A program made the translations under genes and the position numbers. The notes beneath the pieces were generated by a model. The model saw nothing but the letters and a program-made list of their open reading frames with translations, searched no databases and had not been told where the DNA came from. A DNA stretch of 64,000 nt from Thiorhodovibrio litoralis (lineage in GTDB: Bacteria > Pseudomonadota > Gammaproteobacteria > Chromatiales > Chromatiaceae). Below are positions 46,310 through 56,474 of the stretch, in pieces. How positions within the stretch are numbered: the stretch's first letter is position 1; every line of letters begins with the position of its first letter. The DNA lies in assembly GCF_033954455.1 (NCBI RefSeq), contig NZ_CP121473.1, positions 3,830,501-3,894,500 on the forward strand. The letters run 5' to 3'.

Positions 46310-46789
46310 TCAGTCGCAGAATTTCTTGACATAATCCTCGTACTCGGCGCGCTTGTGGCGCAGTCGCTGGCCCTCGCTAGCTGTGTAGCCGGCGCGAAGC
46401 TTGCGATTGACCTGCTCGATCTGATGTTGTTTTTTCAGGCACTTTTCTTCCCAGCGCCGATCGGCCGCAGCGTCTTTACGCGCATCGCTGCTCGACTCGG
46501 CGCTTGAGCTTCGAGGCTTGCGTTCAGGCTCATCCTTGAAGACATCTGCCGGGTCCGGCGGCGTCCAGCCGCTGGGCCGGTCGTCAATCTCCAGCAGTAG
46601 ACTATCGTCACGGCCATGACAGGGAAACTGGCGAAACTCAATGCTCCCATCTGTTGCCGTGCAACGATAGACGCTTGGTTCCGTCCCCTTGGCCGCTGGC
46701 GTGGTCAGGACAAAAACCAGCCCGGTGGCAACAACCGCCAGTGAACACAATAATGACCAAGACTGTCGTAAAGGCCGATGATGGTGCAT
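46310..46789 (-). CDS. Exported DUF4124 domain protein
   Basis: 159 residues with AGGAGG at the start and a signal peptide (SLLCSLAVVATGLVFVLTTPA). VYRCTATDGSIEFRQFPC (about 41-58) is the DUF4124 beta-hairpin pattern (y-c-d-g-...-f-s-p-C). A charged helical region with CLKKQHQIEQVNRKL follows and the protein ends in Cys-Asp. Function unknown; typically periplasmic. Confidence 0.85.
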   Translation of the reverse strand: MHHHRPLRQSWSLLCSLAVVATGLVFVLTTPAAKGTEPSVYRCTATDGSIEFRQFPCHGRDDSLLLEIDDRPSGWTPPDPADVFKDEPERKPRSSSAESSSDARKDAAADRRWEEKCLKKQHQIEQVNRKLRAGYTASEGQRLRHKRAEYEDYVKKFCD

Positions 46790-47024
46790 TCTGGTGTCCT
46801 CCTGCTTTGCGAGGGCTCAGAAATTTTAGCGCCCAGACAGGTGATCAAGACAGGTGATCGAGAGAGGGCGCGGATAGAGGGCGCGCTTGGTTGACAGCTA
46901 TTCTGACACCATCTGGCCCCGGCTGTACATGGCAGCACTGATCAAACAAGACACAGAACGCCGACAACTTTAGATTTGCTCGCATTCCATCGAATTTCCT
47001 TCCCAGATTCACAGAGGTTTCAGC

Positions 47025-49202
47025 ATGCAGAGTCTTTACATTGCCGGCGCTGGCTCGGGCAGCGGCAAGTCCGTGGTCGTGCTTGGCTTCATGGAAATGC
47101 TGACGGCCATCAAGCAGCGCGTCGGCTTTTTCCGCCCCATCGTCAATCGCGATATCGACGAGGACAATCTGACCACCCTGATCCGCCATCGCTATGACCT
47201 GCCCTTCGGCAATGACATGCTCTACGGCTGCTCCGCGCAGCTGGCCAGCGAGCTGGTCGCCAGCGGTCACTACGATGAGCTGCTCAAGCTGATCCTGAAC
47301 CGCTTCAAGCTGTTGGAGGAGAAATGCGACCTGGTGCTGTGCGCCGGCACGGATTTCGACGGTCTGGTACCGTCACTCGAGTTCGACTTCAACGCCGATC
47401 TGGCCAATAACTTCGGCTGCACCATCGTCGCCGTAGTCAAGGGGTTCAGCCGCGGGCAGGAAGAAACGCTCAATTCTGTGCAGCTCGCGCACGAGTCGCT
47501 GATCAATCGCGGCGGCGATCTGCTGGCGACCGTGGTTAATGGCGTCCATCCCGATATGGTCGATAGCGTGCGTCGGCGCGCGCAGGCCGCCGTGCCCGAT
47601 GCCGAAACCGTCTATGTGCTGCCCTACACCAGTGCGCTGGCACAGCCGACCATCGGCGAGATCGCCAAGATGCTTGGCGCCGAGTGGCTCGCTGGAGAAG
47701 CCGACGGCCACACCCAGGTGGTGACCAACTACAAGGTCGCGGCGATGGAAGTGCCGGATTTTCTCGGCTATGTCGAGGACGGTTGCCTGATCATCACCCC
47801 AGGCGACCGCAGCGACATCATCCTTGCCAGCCTGGCCGCCGACACCTCGACCACCTACCCGCGCGTCGCCGGGCTGTTGCTCAGCGGCGGACTCAAACCC
47901 GCCCCGAACGTGCAGCGGCTGATCGATGGCCTGCGCCGCAGCAAGGTGGCCATGCTCAGCGTGCCGATCGACACCTTCAGCACAGCGCTGGGCGTCCACC
48001 GGGTGGAATCCAGTATTCTGCCCGGGGATGACCGCAAGATTGCCGCCGCGCTCGGTCTGTTCGAGGACCACGTCGATGTCGCCGACCTGCGCCAGCGCAT
48101 CTTCAAGCATCATTCGGTGCGGGTGACGCCGCTGATGTTCGAATACGAGCTGATCCATCGCGCCAAGTCCGAGCGCAAGCGCATCGTATTGCCTGAAGGC
48201 ACCGACGAACGCATCCTGCGCGCGGCTGAGATTCTCACTCTGCGCGGCGTCGCAGATCTGACGCTGCTTGGTGATCCGGAAAAAATTCGCCGACGCATCG
48301 GCGAGCTCGGCCTGCATCTCGACGACATCGCCATCATCGACCCGGTCAGCTCGCCGAAGCGCGACGAGTACGCCGCCGTCTACTTTGACCTGCGCAAGCA
48401 CAAGGGCATCTCCGAGCAGATGGCCCGCGACGCGCTCGAAGACGTGAGTTATTTCGGCACCCTGATGGTGCATGTCGGCGACGCAGATGGCATGGTCTCC
48501 GGCGCCGCGCACACCACCCAGCACACCATTCGACCCTCGTTTGAAACCATCAAGACCAAGCCCGATACCAAGCTGGTTTCGAGCGTGTTTTTCATGTGCC
48601 TGGCCGATCGGGTGCTGGTCTATGGCGACTGCGCCGTGAACCCCAATCCTGATGCCGAGCAACTCGCTGACATTGCCATCACCTCTGCCGGCACGGCTGC
48701 GGCCTTCGGTGTCGAACCACGCGTGGCCATGCTGAGCTATTCCACCGGGGCCTCCGGCAAGGGCGCGGATGTCGAGCGGGTGCGCGAGGCAGTGGCCATC
48801 GCTCGCAAGCGCCAGCCGGATTTGAAGCTCGACGGCCCGATTCAGTACGATGCGGCCGTCGATGCCGTGGTGGCGCGCTCGAAGATGCCGGAAAGCGAAG
48901 TCGCCGGTCGCGCCACGGTGTTCATCTTCCCGGACCTGAACACCGGCAACAACACCTACAAGGCGGTGCAGCGCAGCGCCGGCGCGGTGGCCATCGGCCC
49001 GGTGCTGCAAGGCCTGAACAAACCCATCAATGACCTGAGCCGCGGCTGTACCGTGACCGACATCGTCAACACGGTCGCCATCACGGCCATTCAGGCGCAG
49101 CAGGCATCGGCCCTGGCGTTGCAGGCCGCATCCGATAACAGCGTCCCGGCCGCTCCGCCCGAATCCACCACCTCATCCGCCTCACAGGAGGCTTCCGCAT
49201 GA
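47025..49202 (+). CDS. pta: Phosphate acetyltransferase (long form)
   Basis: 725 residues, the long Pta type. N-terminal P-loop/BioD-like domain (GAGSGSGKSVVVLGF), a central DRTGG regulatory domain, and a C-terminal PTA_PTB catalytic domain (FEYELIHRAKSERKRIVLPEG; MLSYSTGASGKG). It interconverts acetyl-CoA and acetyl phosphate. Start chosen for GAGG upstream. Overlaps ackA by 4 nt (ATGA). Confidence 0.97.
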   Translation: MQSLYIAGAGSGSGKSVVVLGFMEMLTAIKQRVGFFRPIVNRDIDEDNLTTLIRHRYDLPFGNDMLYGCSAQLASELVASGHYDELLKLILNRFKLLEEKCDLVLCAGTDFDGLVPSLEFDFNADLANNFGCTIVAVVKGFSRGQEETLNSVQLAHESLINRGGDLLATVVNGVHPDMVDSVRRRAQAAVPDAETVYVLPYTSALAQPTIGEIAKMLGAEWLAGEADGHTQVVTNYKVAAMEVPDFLGYVEDGCLIITPGDRSDIILASLAADTSTTYPRVAGLLLSGGLKPAPNVQRLIDGLRRSKVAMLSVPIDTFSTALGVHRVESSILPGDDRKIAAALGLFEDHVDVADLRQRIFKHHSVRVTPLMFEYELIHRAKSERKRIVLPEGTDERILRAAEILTLRGVADLTLLGDPEKIRRRIGELGLHLDDIAIIDPVSSPKRDEYAAVYFDLRKHKGISEQMARDALEDVSYFGTLMVHVGDADGMVSGAAHTTQHTIRPSFETIKTKPDTKLVSSVFFMCLADRVLVYGDCAVNPNPDAEQLADIAITSAGTAAAFGVEPRVAMLSYSTGASGKGADVERVREAVAIARKRQPDLKLDGPIQYDAAVDAVVARSKMPESEVAGRATVFIFPDLNTGNNTYKAVQRSAGAVAIGPVLQGLNKPINDLSRGCTVTDIVNTVAITAIQAQQASALALQAASDNSVPAAPPESTTSSASQEASA

Positions 49203-50398
49203 AAGTTCTGGTTCTGAACGCCGGCAGCTCGTCACTCAAATTCCAGCTGTTCGAGATCGACGGCTGGCCGGTGGTTGCTTCTGGCAACATCAGCCGCATC
49301 GGCGAGGATGACGCCCTGCTCAACTTTCGCTGGCAGGACGAAAGTGGCCAGACGCAAACCTTAGACGAACATCACCCGATTGACTCGCATCACACCGCGC
49401 TTGAGCGCATCGTCGCGCACCTGCGCGACACGGGCGCCTTGGCCGATCTGGCTGAGCTCAAGGCGATCGGGCACCGAGTTGTTCATGGCGGTGAGGCCTT
49501 CCATCTGCCGACCTTGATCGATGACGATGTTATCGTCGCGATTCGCCAGATGATCCCGCTCGCACCCTTGCACAATCCCGCCCATCTCGATGGCATCCTG
49601 GTGGCGCGCGAACTCTTCCCCGGGGTGCCGGAGGTCGCGGTCTTCGATACCGCCTTCCATCAGACCATGCCGCGCACAGCCTATCGCTACGCCATTCCGG
49701 ATTATCTCTACCGCGAGCATCAGGTGCGCCGCTATGGCTTTCATGGCACGTCGCATGCCTATGTCGGCAAACGCGCAGCCACCATGCTCGGGCGCTCGTT
49801 CGAGCGCAGCAATCTGATCACCCTGCATCTCGGCAACGGAGCCAGCGCCACCGCCATTCGCAACGGCAGCAGCGTAGACACATCCATGGGCATGACGCCA
49901 CTGGAAGGCCTGGTGATGGGCAGTCGCTGCGGCGATATCGATCCGGCCGTGGTCTTCTACCTCGCCAAACATCTCGGGCTCGACAATCAGCAGATCGACG
50001 ACATGCTCAATCGTCAGAGCGGCCTGCTTGGGATTTGCGGCCTGAACGACATGCGCGAGATTCATCGCATGATCGAGAACGGCGACAACAAAGCCGAACT
50101 GGCGCTCGGCATGAGCTGCCACCGGCTAAAAAAATACATCGGCGCCTACACCGCCGTCTTGGGTGAGGTGCATGCCGTCGTGTTCACCGGCGGCATCGGC
50201 GAGAACGATGCCGAAACCCGCGCGCGCGCCTGCGGCGGCCTCGAGCGCATGGGAATTGTGCTAGATGAGGCCGCGAACCGCAGCAGCGCGCGCGGCGAGC
50301 GCATGATCAGCACCGCCGACAGCCCGGTCAAGGTCCTGGTGATCCCAACCAACGAGGAGCTCGAAATCGCCCAGCAAACGGTCGAAGCCGTGGGTTGA
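49199..50398 (+). CDS. ackA: Acetate kinase
   Basis: 399 residues. VLNAGSSSLKFQLFE is the acetate/butyrate kinase signature 1 and HRVVHGGEAF signature 2; VVFTGGIGENDAETR gives the nucleotide site. It converts acetyl phosphate and ADP to acetate and ATP. AGGAGG precedes the start, which overlaps the end of pta, so the two are co-translated. Confidence 0.98.
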   Translation: MKVLVLNAGSSSLKFQLFEIDGWPVVASGNISRIGEDDALLNFRWQDESGQTQTLDEHHPIDSHHTALERIVAHLRDTGALADLAELKAIGHRVVHGGEAFHLPTLIDDDVIVAIRQMIPLAPLHNPAHLDGILVARELFPGVPEVAVFDTAFHQTMPRTAYRYAIPDYLYREHQVRRYGFHGTSHAYVGKRAATMLGRSFERSNLITLHLGNGASATAIRNGSSVDTSMGMTPLEGLVMGSRCGDIDPAVVFYLAKHLGLDNQQIDDMLNRQSGLLGICGLNDMREIHRMIENGDNKAELALGMSCHRLKKYIGAYTAVLGEVHAVVFTGGIGENDAETRARACGGLERMGIVLDEAANRSSARGERMISTADSPVKVLVIPTNEELEIAQQTVEAVG

Positions 50399-50537
50399 GC
50401 GCGGCGCGGACGCGAATTGCGTTTCAAGAGAGAGGCATCGCTGAGTATCGTGGGCACATAGCGTACTGCGCCATCTTACATCGAGATTGGAAGTGTCCGA
50501 GAATGCTGACCAAAACCGACCAACCGGAGGCTCTGCC

Positions 50538-52163
50538 ATGCCCGATGCTTTGTCGCCGCTGCCGATTAGCGTTCAGACCTTTCGCAAGCTCCGCGAGGGC
50601 GGCTGTGCCTATGTCGATAAAACCGCGCACGCAGCCGCCCTCGTGCAAGGTAGCAGCGCCTATTTTCTCTCCCGCCCGCGCCGCTTTGGTAAGAGTCTGT
50701 TCGTCGATACCTTAAAAGAGCTGTTCGAGGGCAACGAGCCGCTGTTTCGCGGGCTGCATATCCACCCGCGCTGGGACTGGCAGCAACGCAATCCAGTGAT
50801 TGTGTTGGACTTTGCGGCAGGGGTCATCGAGAGCCGCGAGGGTCTGGATCGCCGCATCCGGCGACTGATAGAGGACAATGCCGAGCGCCTGGGTATCGAC
50901 TGCGATTGGCAGAATAATGATATTCCCGGTTGTTTCGGCGATCTGATTCGCCAGGCCCACGAACAATTCGGTCAGCCTGCGGTGGTGCTGGTCGATGAGT
51001 ACGACAAGCCAATCCTGGACAACATCGACCACCCCGAGCGCGCGGCCGAGCTGCGCGACGGGCTGAAAAATGTCTATTCGGTGCTCAAGGCGCAGGATGC
51101 CCATCTGCGCTTTGTCTTCATGACCGGGGTGAGTAAATTCAGCAAAGTGAGTCTGTTCTCGGGGGTGAATCAACTGCGGGACATTACCCTGAGCCCCGAT
51201 TTTGCGACACTCTGCGGATATACCCAGAACGATCTGGAGACCACCTTTGCGGCCCATCTGGCCGGGGTCGACTGGGAGGCGCTGCGCGCCTGGTACAACG
51301 GCTATGGCTTTCTTGGCGAGCCAGTCTACAATCCCTACGATATCCTGCTGTTCATCAGCGAAGGTCACAGCTTCCGTAATTACTGGTTCGAAACCGGCAA
51401 TCCGAGCTTTCTGATCAAGCTATTCCAGCGCAAACGCTATTTTCTGCCAAATCTTGAGCAGATCGAAGTCAGCGAGGAGATTCTCGACTCCTTCGATGTC
51501 GAGCGCATCAATCCCATCACGCTGCTGTTCCAAAGCGGCTATCTGACGGTCGCCAGTGCCGAGCAGAAATGGGGCGAGCTGGTCTTTCGACTGCGAGTGC
51601 CAAACCAGGAAGTTCGCACCGCTCTAAACAATCAGTTTATCGACGGCTATGCCGGCATCAGCGACGAACGTCTAACCTACAAAGCCGGACTGGCCGAAGC
51701 GCTAACCAGGGCTGATCTGCCAATGCTGAACGCGGCCATTAAACGGCTGTTCGCCGCCATCCCCTGGCGCAACTTCACCGGCAATGACCTGCCTGATTCG
51801 GAAGGCTACTATGCCAGCGTGCTCTATGCCTTTTTCGCCAGCCTGAACGCAGAGATCATCCCCGAAGACCTGACCAATCACGGCCAGGTCGATCTGACGG
51901 TGCGGCTTGCAGACTACACCTATGTGATGGAGATCAAGCTTGATCGGGGCGCTGCGCGGCCAGAGCCAGAGCCAAAGGTAGAACCAGAGGCAGGCGCAGA
52001 GAAGGATGGCGCGGAGACCAACCCGGCACTAGCGCAGATCCGCGCGCGCCGCTATAGCGAGAAGTATCGCGACACGCCAGGTCAGGGCCTATTCGAAGTC
52101 GGCTTGGTCTTCGGGAGCGCCGCGCGCAATCTGATCCAGGCCGATTGGCGGCAGGTGGACTGA
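50538..52163 (+). CDS. AAA-ATPase-like / PD-(D/E)XK nuclease-like protein (DUF1703 type)
   Basis: 541 residues from the ATG at 50538 with GGAGG 7 nt upstream. N-terminal AAA-ATPase-like part (YVDKTAHAAALV; SRPRRFGKSLFVDTL as P-loop variant; VVLVDEYDKPILDN as Walker B). C-terminal PD-(D/E)XK nuclease-like domain: DLTVRLADYTYVMEIKLDRG holds the D...ExK core. Between EIKLD and the final QIRARRYSEKY helix lies an acidic Pro/Glu-rich insert of about 35 residues. These proteins are common multi-copy genes in purple sulfur bacteria and others; function unknown, possibly mobile or defence-related. Confidence 0.88.
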   Translation: MPDALSPLPISVQTFRKLREGGCAYVDKTAHAAALVQGSSAYFLSRPRRFGKSLFVDTLKELFEGNEPLFRGLHIHPRWDWQQRNPVIVLDFAAGVIESREGLDRRIRRLIEDNAERLGIDCDWQNNDIPGCFGDLIRQAHEQFGQPAVVLVDEYDKPILDNIDHPERAAELRDGLKNVYSVLKAQDAHLRFVFMTGVSKFSKVSLFSGVNQLRDITLSPDFATLCGYTQNDLETTFAAHLAGVDWEALRAWYNGYGFLGEPVYNPYDILLFISEGHSFRNYWFETGNPSFLIKLFQRKRYFLPNLEQIEVSEEILDSFDVERINPITLLFQSGYLTVASAEQKWGELVFRLRVPNQEVRTALNNQFIDGYAGISDERLTYKAGLAEALTRADLPMLNAAIKRLFAAIPWRNFTGNDLPDSEGYYASVLYAFFASLNAEIIPEDLTNHGQVDLTVRLADYTYVMEIKLDRGAARPEPEPKVEPEAGAEKDGAETNPALAQIRARRYSEKYRDTPGQGLFEVGLVFGSAARNLIQADWRQVD

Positions 52164-52195
52164 AACAAGGGCGCTCGGGTGCTATCAGGCAGGAT

Positions 52196-53851
52196 TCACC
52201 CGCGATCAAACTGCCGCCGAATGACCGCGAGCAGCGCCTCCACATCGCCCGTTTTGGACTGATAATCGCAAGCGCCGGCCGCCTGCATGGCGGCGGCACG
52301 GTCGGCCTCGGCGTGCATCGACAGGCCAATCACCCGCACCTCTGGCCAGCGTTGGCTGATGCGATGTGTCGCCTCGATGCCACCCATGCCCGGCATGGAA
52401 GAATCCATGATGACCAGATCCGGCTGCAAGCGTGCAACATCAATCAGCGCTTCCTCGCCGCTGGCAGCCTCGCCAACGACCTCGATATCCGGCTGATCGT
52501 TCAACAAGGCGGCAAGCCCATTGCGCACCATAGGATGATCGTCCACCAATAGCACCCGCAAACTTGGCACAGCCACACCCACCACCTGCCGCGCCGCCGG
52601 CTGGGCCAGCAAGCCGCCCGCTCGCGGATGCGAAGACGGCGCGACCGAGGTCGCAGAAGAGCCTGGCACGGCCAGGCACACCTCGGTGCCTCGCCCCTGA
52701 CGGCTGACAATGCTCAAACGCCCGCCAAGCAGGGCGAGGCGCTCGCGAATCCCAATCAGCCCATAGCCTGACATCCCCTGTCCGGCGTTGAGCGCGCGAT
52801 CGACATCAAAGCCATCGCCGCAATTGCTGATGGTCACCCGCAGCCAATCCCCCTCCTGTTGCACCCGCACCTCGGCGTGGCTGGCATGGGCGTGCTTGAC
52901 CGCATTGAACAAACACTCGCGCACTCCGTCGAACAAAATATCTCTGACTTCCGGCTGGCGCGGACTCATATCCGTTTCGACATGGATGTCAACCTCCTGC
53001 TGGTAACGCTCCAGCATCACCCGTGCCAGCCAATGCAGGGCCGGAGTCAGACCTGCTTCGCGCAGAATCGGTGGTGACAGGTCCGCGACCAGGTCACGCA
53101 TCACCTGCTGCGCCTCGCGCAACAGACCCATGACCCGATCAAGCGCCTCGCCCGCCCCGGTCTCGCCGCCGGATGTCCCGCTTGAGCGCCGCAACCGGCG
53201 TTGCCCCTGCTCAACACCCAAGCGCGCGCCGACCAGAAGCTGCTGCAGGTTGTCGTGCAAAATACCAGCAATGCGAGTGCGTTCACGCTGTTCCGCGCGC
53301 GTCAACTCCGCAGTCAGCTTTTCAAGCACCGCGTTGCGTTCTTTTAGCTCCTTGACCGGGTAAGCTTCATCCTCGTCCTGCTCGCTGTTGGGCATCGAGA
53401 CATGCATCTGCTCGATGCGCCAGGCATCCGCCGGCATACCAGTGTCAGTCAGCGCTTCCATGGGCGCGGCCACCGTCATGGTCAGACGCAGGTGATGCAT
53501 CACCAGGAGCTTTCCCTGGACGTCGGTCTCGATATCCAGTTCGGCCAGAATCAGCCCCAGATTGGGCGCGAGCGCACGCATCTGGCGATGCCGAAAGACA
53601 TAATCCACCGGCTGCGGCGCGTCGGCGAGATCCCGCCGATAACTTGCGACCGCCGCCTCGAGATTCTCAGCCAACTCCAGCAGACCCGTGCCGACGACGG
53701 AAAAACTCGGACTCAGCCACGCGACCGTGGCGGCGAAATCCCGCTGCGTAAAGTAGGCCTCCAAGTATGAATCGAGAAAGCGCGACAGCGACTCCTCGGT
53801 ACTCACCGGGCTGGACTGATTCATAGGGGCGTTTGAAATCGCTTTACTCAC
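52196..53851 (-). CDS. Hybrid sensor kinase: SnoaL-like domain + HisKA_3 kinase + receiver
   Basis: 551 residues. Residues 20-165 look like a SnoaL/NTF2-like ligand-binding fold (FLDSYLEAYFTQRDFAATVAWLSPSFSVVGTG). A coiled coil leads to a HisKA_3 dimerisation domain with His199 (ILHDNLQQLLVGARL), then HATPase motifs (FNAVKHAHA; GYGLIGIRERL). After a short linker a receiver domain spans 420-545 (LRVLLVDDHPMVRNGL, acceptor Asp near 482 in LVIMDSSMPGM, Lys in YQSKTG). Normally NarL-type kinases pass phosphate to a separate receiver with HTH; here the receiver is fused without an output domain. No transmembrane segment, so it is cytosolic. Confidence 0.9.
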   Translation of the reverse strand: MSKAISNAPMNQSSPVSTEESLSRFLDSYLEAYFTQRDFAATVAWLSPSFSVVGTGLLELAENLEAAVASYRRDLADAPQPVDYVFRHRQMRALAPNLGLILAELDIETDVQGKLLVMHHLRLTMTVAAPMEALTDTGMPADAWRIEQMHVSMPNSEQDEDEAYPVKELKERNAVLEKLTAELTRAEQRERTRIAGILHDNLQQLLVGARLGVEQGQRRLRRSSGTSGGETGAGEALDRVMGLLREAQQVMRDLVADLSPPILREAGLTPALHWLARVMLERYQQEVDIHVETDMSPRQPEVRDILFDGVRECLFNAVKHAHASHAEVRVQQEGDWLRVTISNCGDGFDVDRALNAGQGMSGYGLIGIRERLALLGGRLSIVSRQGRGTEVCLAVPGSSATSVAPSSHPRAGGLLAQPAARQVVGVAVPSLRVLLVDDHPMVRNGLAALLNDQPDIEVVGEAASGEEALIDVARLQPDLVIMDSSMPGMGGIEATHRISQRWPEVRVIGLSMHAEADRAAAMQAAGACDYQSKTGDVEALLAVIRRQFDRG

Positions 53852-54029
53852 CGGAACATGACGAGCGCCAGCGAGCTATTTTTCCGGCACAATCACTGAT
53901 GTCAATATTAACGCTTAACGATGCTGGCAAAGACTGGAGAGCGACGTCAGCAGGATCGCCACGATTAGCACGGGTGACGCACTGCTTGAGCACAGCCGCC
54001 AGCATGACACACCAAGAGGAGATTGCTCC

Positions 54030-54458
54030 ATGATTCAGTCCCCAGGCATTTACTCCCAACCAAGGCTCATGGTCCCGACCATTCCGGGCAATACATCCAT
54101 CAGATTCAGGGTAAGCACTTGCTCTATAGCCGCCCTGTGCGCAGCGGCCGCCCTTTTTCTCTCAGCCTGCTCCACTCCTATGGAAGATGTTCGCGTGACT
54201 CTATGCAAAGACCTTGTTCGCATCAAGCGCGGCGATGAGGTCGTTTGGAAGGAAGTAAGAACCGAAACCCCCGGCTACAACGACGCCGTGGTGCGACTCA
54301 ACTTTTCCGCATCTGGCGATGACGGTAGTGCCGCCTGCTATTATGCCTACAATGCCGTCGACGATACTGCCCTGGCCCTGAGCGATCCACTATCGTCTTA
54401 CGCCACATCGCCGTCGAAGATGCAGCTCGATGGACGCTCGATGGCTTTAATTTTTTAG
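54030..54458 (+). CDS. Small lipoprotein of unknown function
   Basis: 142 residues with GAGGAG before the ATG. Signal peptide with lipobox LFLSACS (Cys about residue 47); the n-region is long, so a start at the inner Met (residue 14) is possible. The mature part of about 95 residues contains two further cysteines (LCKDLVRI; SAACYYAYN). No family recognised. Confidence 0.7.
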   Translation: MIQSPGIYSQPRLMVPTIPGNTSIRFRVSTCSIAALCAAAALFLSACSTPMEDVRVTLCKDLVRIKRGDEVVWKEVRTETPGYNDAVVRLNFSASGDDGSAACYYAYNAVDDTALALSDPLSSYATSPSKMQLDGRSMALIF

Positions 54459-54564
54459 CGAGAACCGGAGGAAGCGACTTGGATACGCGAGAACTGCTGC
54501 CCCATCAGCGCTAGAAACGCCGCTTACCAAGCAGAATCGTAAGAATCCGCAGCTCGGGAGGACC

Positions 54565-56469
54565 ATGGAAGCAGAAATCCAAGAGTTTCGCGATCACATC
54601 AGCCGCTATCCGCCCTTCGACGGACTGAGCGACGAGCTCCTCGACGAGGTGGCCGGTGCAGTGGAGATCGCCTATTTCAAAGCCGGCACAACCATCGCCG
54701 AACGGGACGGCCCGGTGCAGGCGCTGTCCTACATCCGCAGCGGCGCGGTCGAGGTGTACCGCCACAACGGCCAGCTCTCCAACCGCCTTGGCGAGGGCGA
54801 CATCTTCGGGCAGCTCGATCTGCTGCGCAACCGCCAGGTCCGCTACCCGGTGCAGGCCATTGAGGACACCCTGATCTATCGGATCCCGAAGCCCGTTTTC
54901 GACCACCTGTGCGCCGAAGACGAGGAGTTCGCGGATTTCGTCGAGCTGTCCGGTTCCTCGCGGCTCAAGAGCACGGTGGAGCAGAGCCAGCGCGACAACG
55001 ACATGATCGCCACACCGGTGCGTCGGCTCATCTCCCGCCTGCCGGTGATGATCGAAGAATCCGCCACCGTGCAGGAAGCGGCGCGCCTGATGACCGAGCA
55101 CGATGTCTCTTCGGTGCTGCTGATCAGGCCCGGCGACGAGGAGGATTCGGATCGTGTGTTTGCCGATGCCGACGGGCGGCTGTGGCTGCTCACGGGGATG
55201 ATTACCGACAAAGACCTGCGCCAGCGCATCGTCGCCGAGGGAGTCTCGGCGCAGACGCCGCTTTCCAGCATCAGCCACGGCTGGCTCATCGCCATCCAGT
55301 CCAGCGAGTCGGTCAACGAGGCGATGTTGACCATGCTGCGCAACAATATTCAGCGACTGCCGATCCTGCACCGCCGCCGCCCCGTGGGTGTCGTGTACCT
55401 TTCGGACATCGTCCGCTACGAGACCAACAACAGCGTCTATCTGGTCAACAATATCTTCAACCGCACCTCGGTCAAGGCCCTGGCGCGCCTCACGCCCGAG
55501 GTGCGGGCCTCTTTCTTGCGAATGGTGGACGAGGGCGCCAACTCGCGCATGATTGGTGCGGCCATGACGAGCGTCGGCCGCAGCCTGATGCGCCGCCTGG
55601 TGGAGCTGGCCGAGGCCGAGCTGGGGCCGCCTCCCGTGCCCTACTGCTTCATGGTGCACGGCTCCCTGGCGCGCAATGACCAGTCCATCACCACGGATCA
55701 GGACAACGCCATGGTGCTCCACGACGACTTCGAGCCCAAGCGCCACGGTGATTATTTCAAGGAGTTGGCGCGATTCGTCAGCGACGGACTGAATGCCTGT
55801 GGCTACCCTTACTGCAAAGGGGGCATCATGGCCACCAACGACAACTGGCGGCAGCCGCTGGCGCGCTGGAAAGCCTACTTCCGTGACTGGATCGCCAAGC
55901 CTGATCCGCAGCGGCTGCTGCACAGCTCCATCTTCTTTGATCTGGAAGCGGTTCACGGTGAGGAGCGGTTCGTGGAGGAATTACAAGACCTGATCGCCAC
56001 CCAGGCCAAGGCCAGCCCCCGGTTCCTCGCCGCCCTGGCGCGCAATGCCCTCGGGCGCACGCCACCGCTGGGCTTTTTCCGCACCTTCGTGCTGGAGCAG
56101 GACGGACGGCATAACAACGCCATCAATCTCAAACGCCGCGGCATCGCGCCCCTGAACGATGTCATCCGGGTCCATGCCCTGGGTGTGGGCTCCCGCGCCC
56201 AGAACGGCTTCGAGCGGCTCGATGAGATCAGCCGGGCCGGGGCCCTGCCCGCCGGACAGACCGACAAATTGAGCTACACCCTGGAGTTCCTCTCTATCGT
56301 GCGCATGCGTCATCAGGCCCAGGAGATCAAGAACGACCATGAGCCGGACAACGCCATCCAGCCGGAGCATGTCGCGGATAGCGAGCGCCACAATCTCAAG
56401 GAAGCGTTTCAGATCCTGAGCAACGCCCAAAGCTTCCTGCGCTTCCGCTACCCCAGCCCGGGCCGCTGA
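54565..56469 (+). CDS. cNMP-binding, CBS and DUF294 nucleotidyltransferase-like protein
   Basis: 634 residues. A cyclic-nucleotide-binding-like domain (about 15-125: AGTTIAERDG; GEGDIFGQLDLL), a CBS pair (about 150-285: VQEAARLMTEHDVSSVLLI; RRPVGVVYLSDIVRY), a GlnD-like nucleotidyltransferase domain (about 340-460) with HGSLARNDQSITTDQDNAM (Gly-Ser and Asp-x-Asp metal site), and a DUF294 C-terminal helical domain. It probably modifies or senses nucleotides; the target is unknown. A DnaQ-like exonuclease gene follows after 5 bp, a common pairing. Confidence 0.92.
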   Translation: MEAEIQEFRDHISRYPPFDGLSDELLDEVAGAVEIAYFKAGTTIAERDGPVQALSYIRSGAVEVYRHNGQLSNRLGEGDIFGQLDLLRNRQVRYPVQAIEDTLIYRIPKPVFDHLCAEDEEFADFVELSGSSRLKSTVEQSQRDNDMIATPVRRLISRLPVMIEESATVQEAARLMTEHDVSSVLLIRPGDEEDSDRVFADADGRLWLLTGMITDKDLRQRIVAEGVSAQTPLSSISHGWLIAIQSSESVNEAMLTMLRNNIQRLPILHRRRPVGVVYLSDIVRYETNNSVYLVNNIFNRTSVKALARLTPEVRASFLRMVDEGANSRMIGAAMTSVGRSLMRRLVELAEAELGPPPVPYCFMVHGSLARNDQSITTDQDNAMVLHDDFEPKRHGDYFKELARFVSDGLNACGYPYCKGGIMATNDNWRQPLARWKAYFRDWIAKPDPQRLLHSSIFFDLEAVHGEERFVEELQDLIATQAKASPRFLAALARNALGRTPPLGFFRTFVLEQDGRHNNAINLKRRGIAPLNDVIRVHALGVGSRAQNGFERLDEISRAGALPAGQTDKLSYTLEFLSIVRMRHQAQEIKNDHEPDNAIQPEHVADSERHNLKEAFQILSNAQSFLRFRYPSPGR

Positions 56470-56474
56470 TCGCC

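Noticed and set aside
47373-49010. 545-codon minus-strand frame inside pta
   Set aside because: Antisense shadow of a housekeeping gene with clear domains; composition typical of a shadow.
54511-55956. 481-codon minus-strand frame opposite the DUF294 gene
   Set aside because: It is a GC-driven shadow of the cNMP-CBS-DUF294 protein, rich in His/Arg/Gln as expected for antisense reading.
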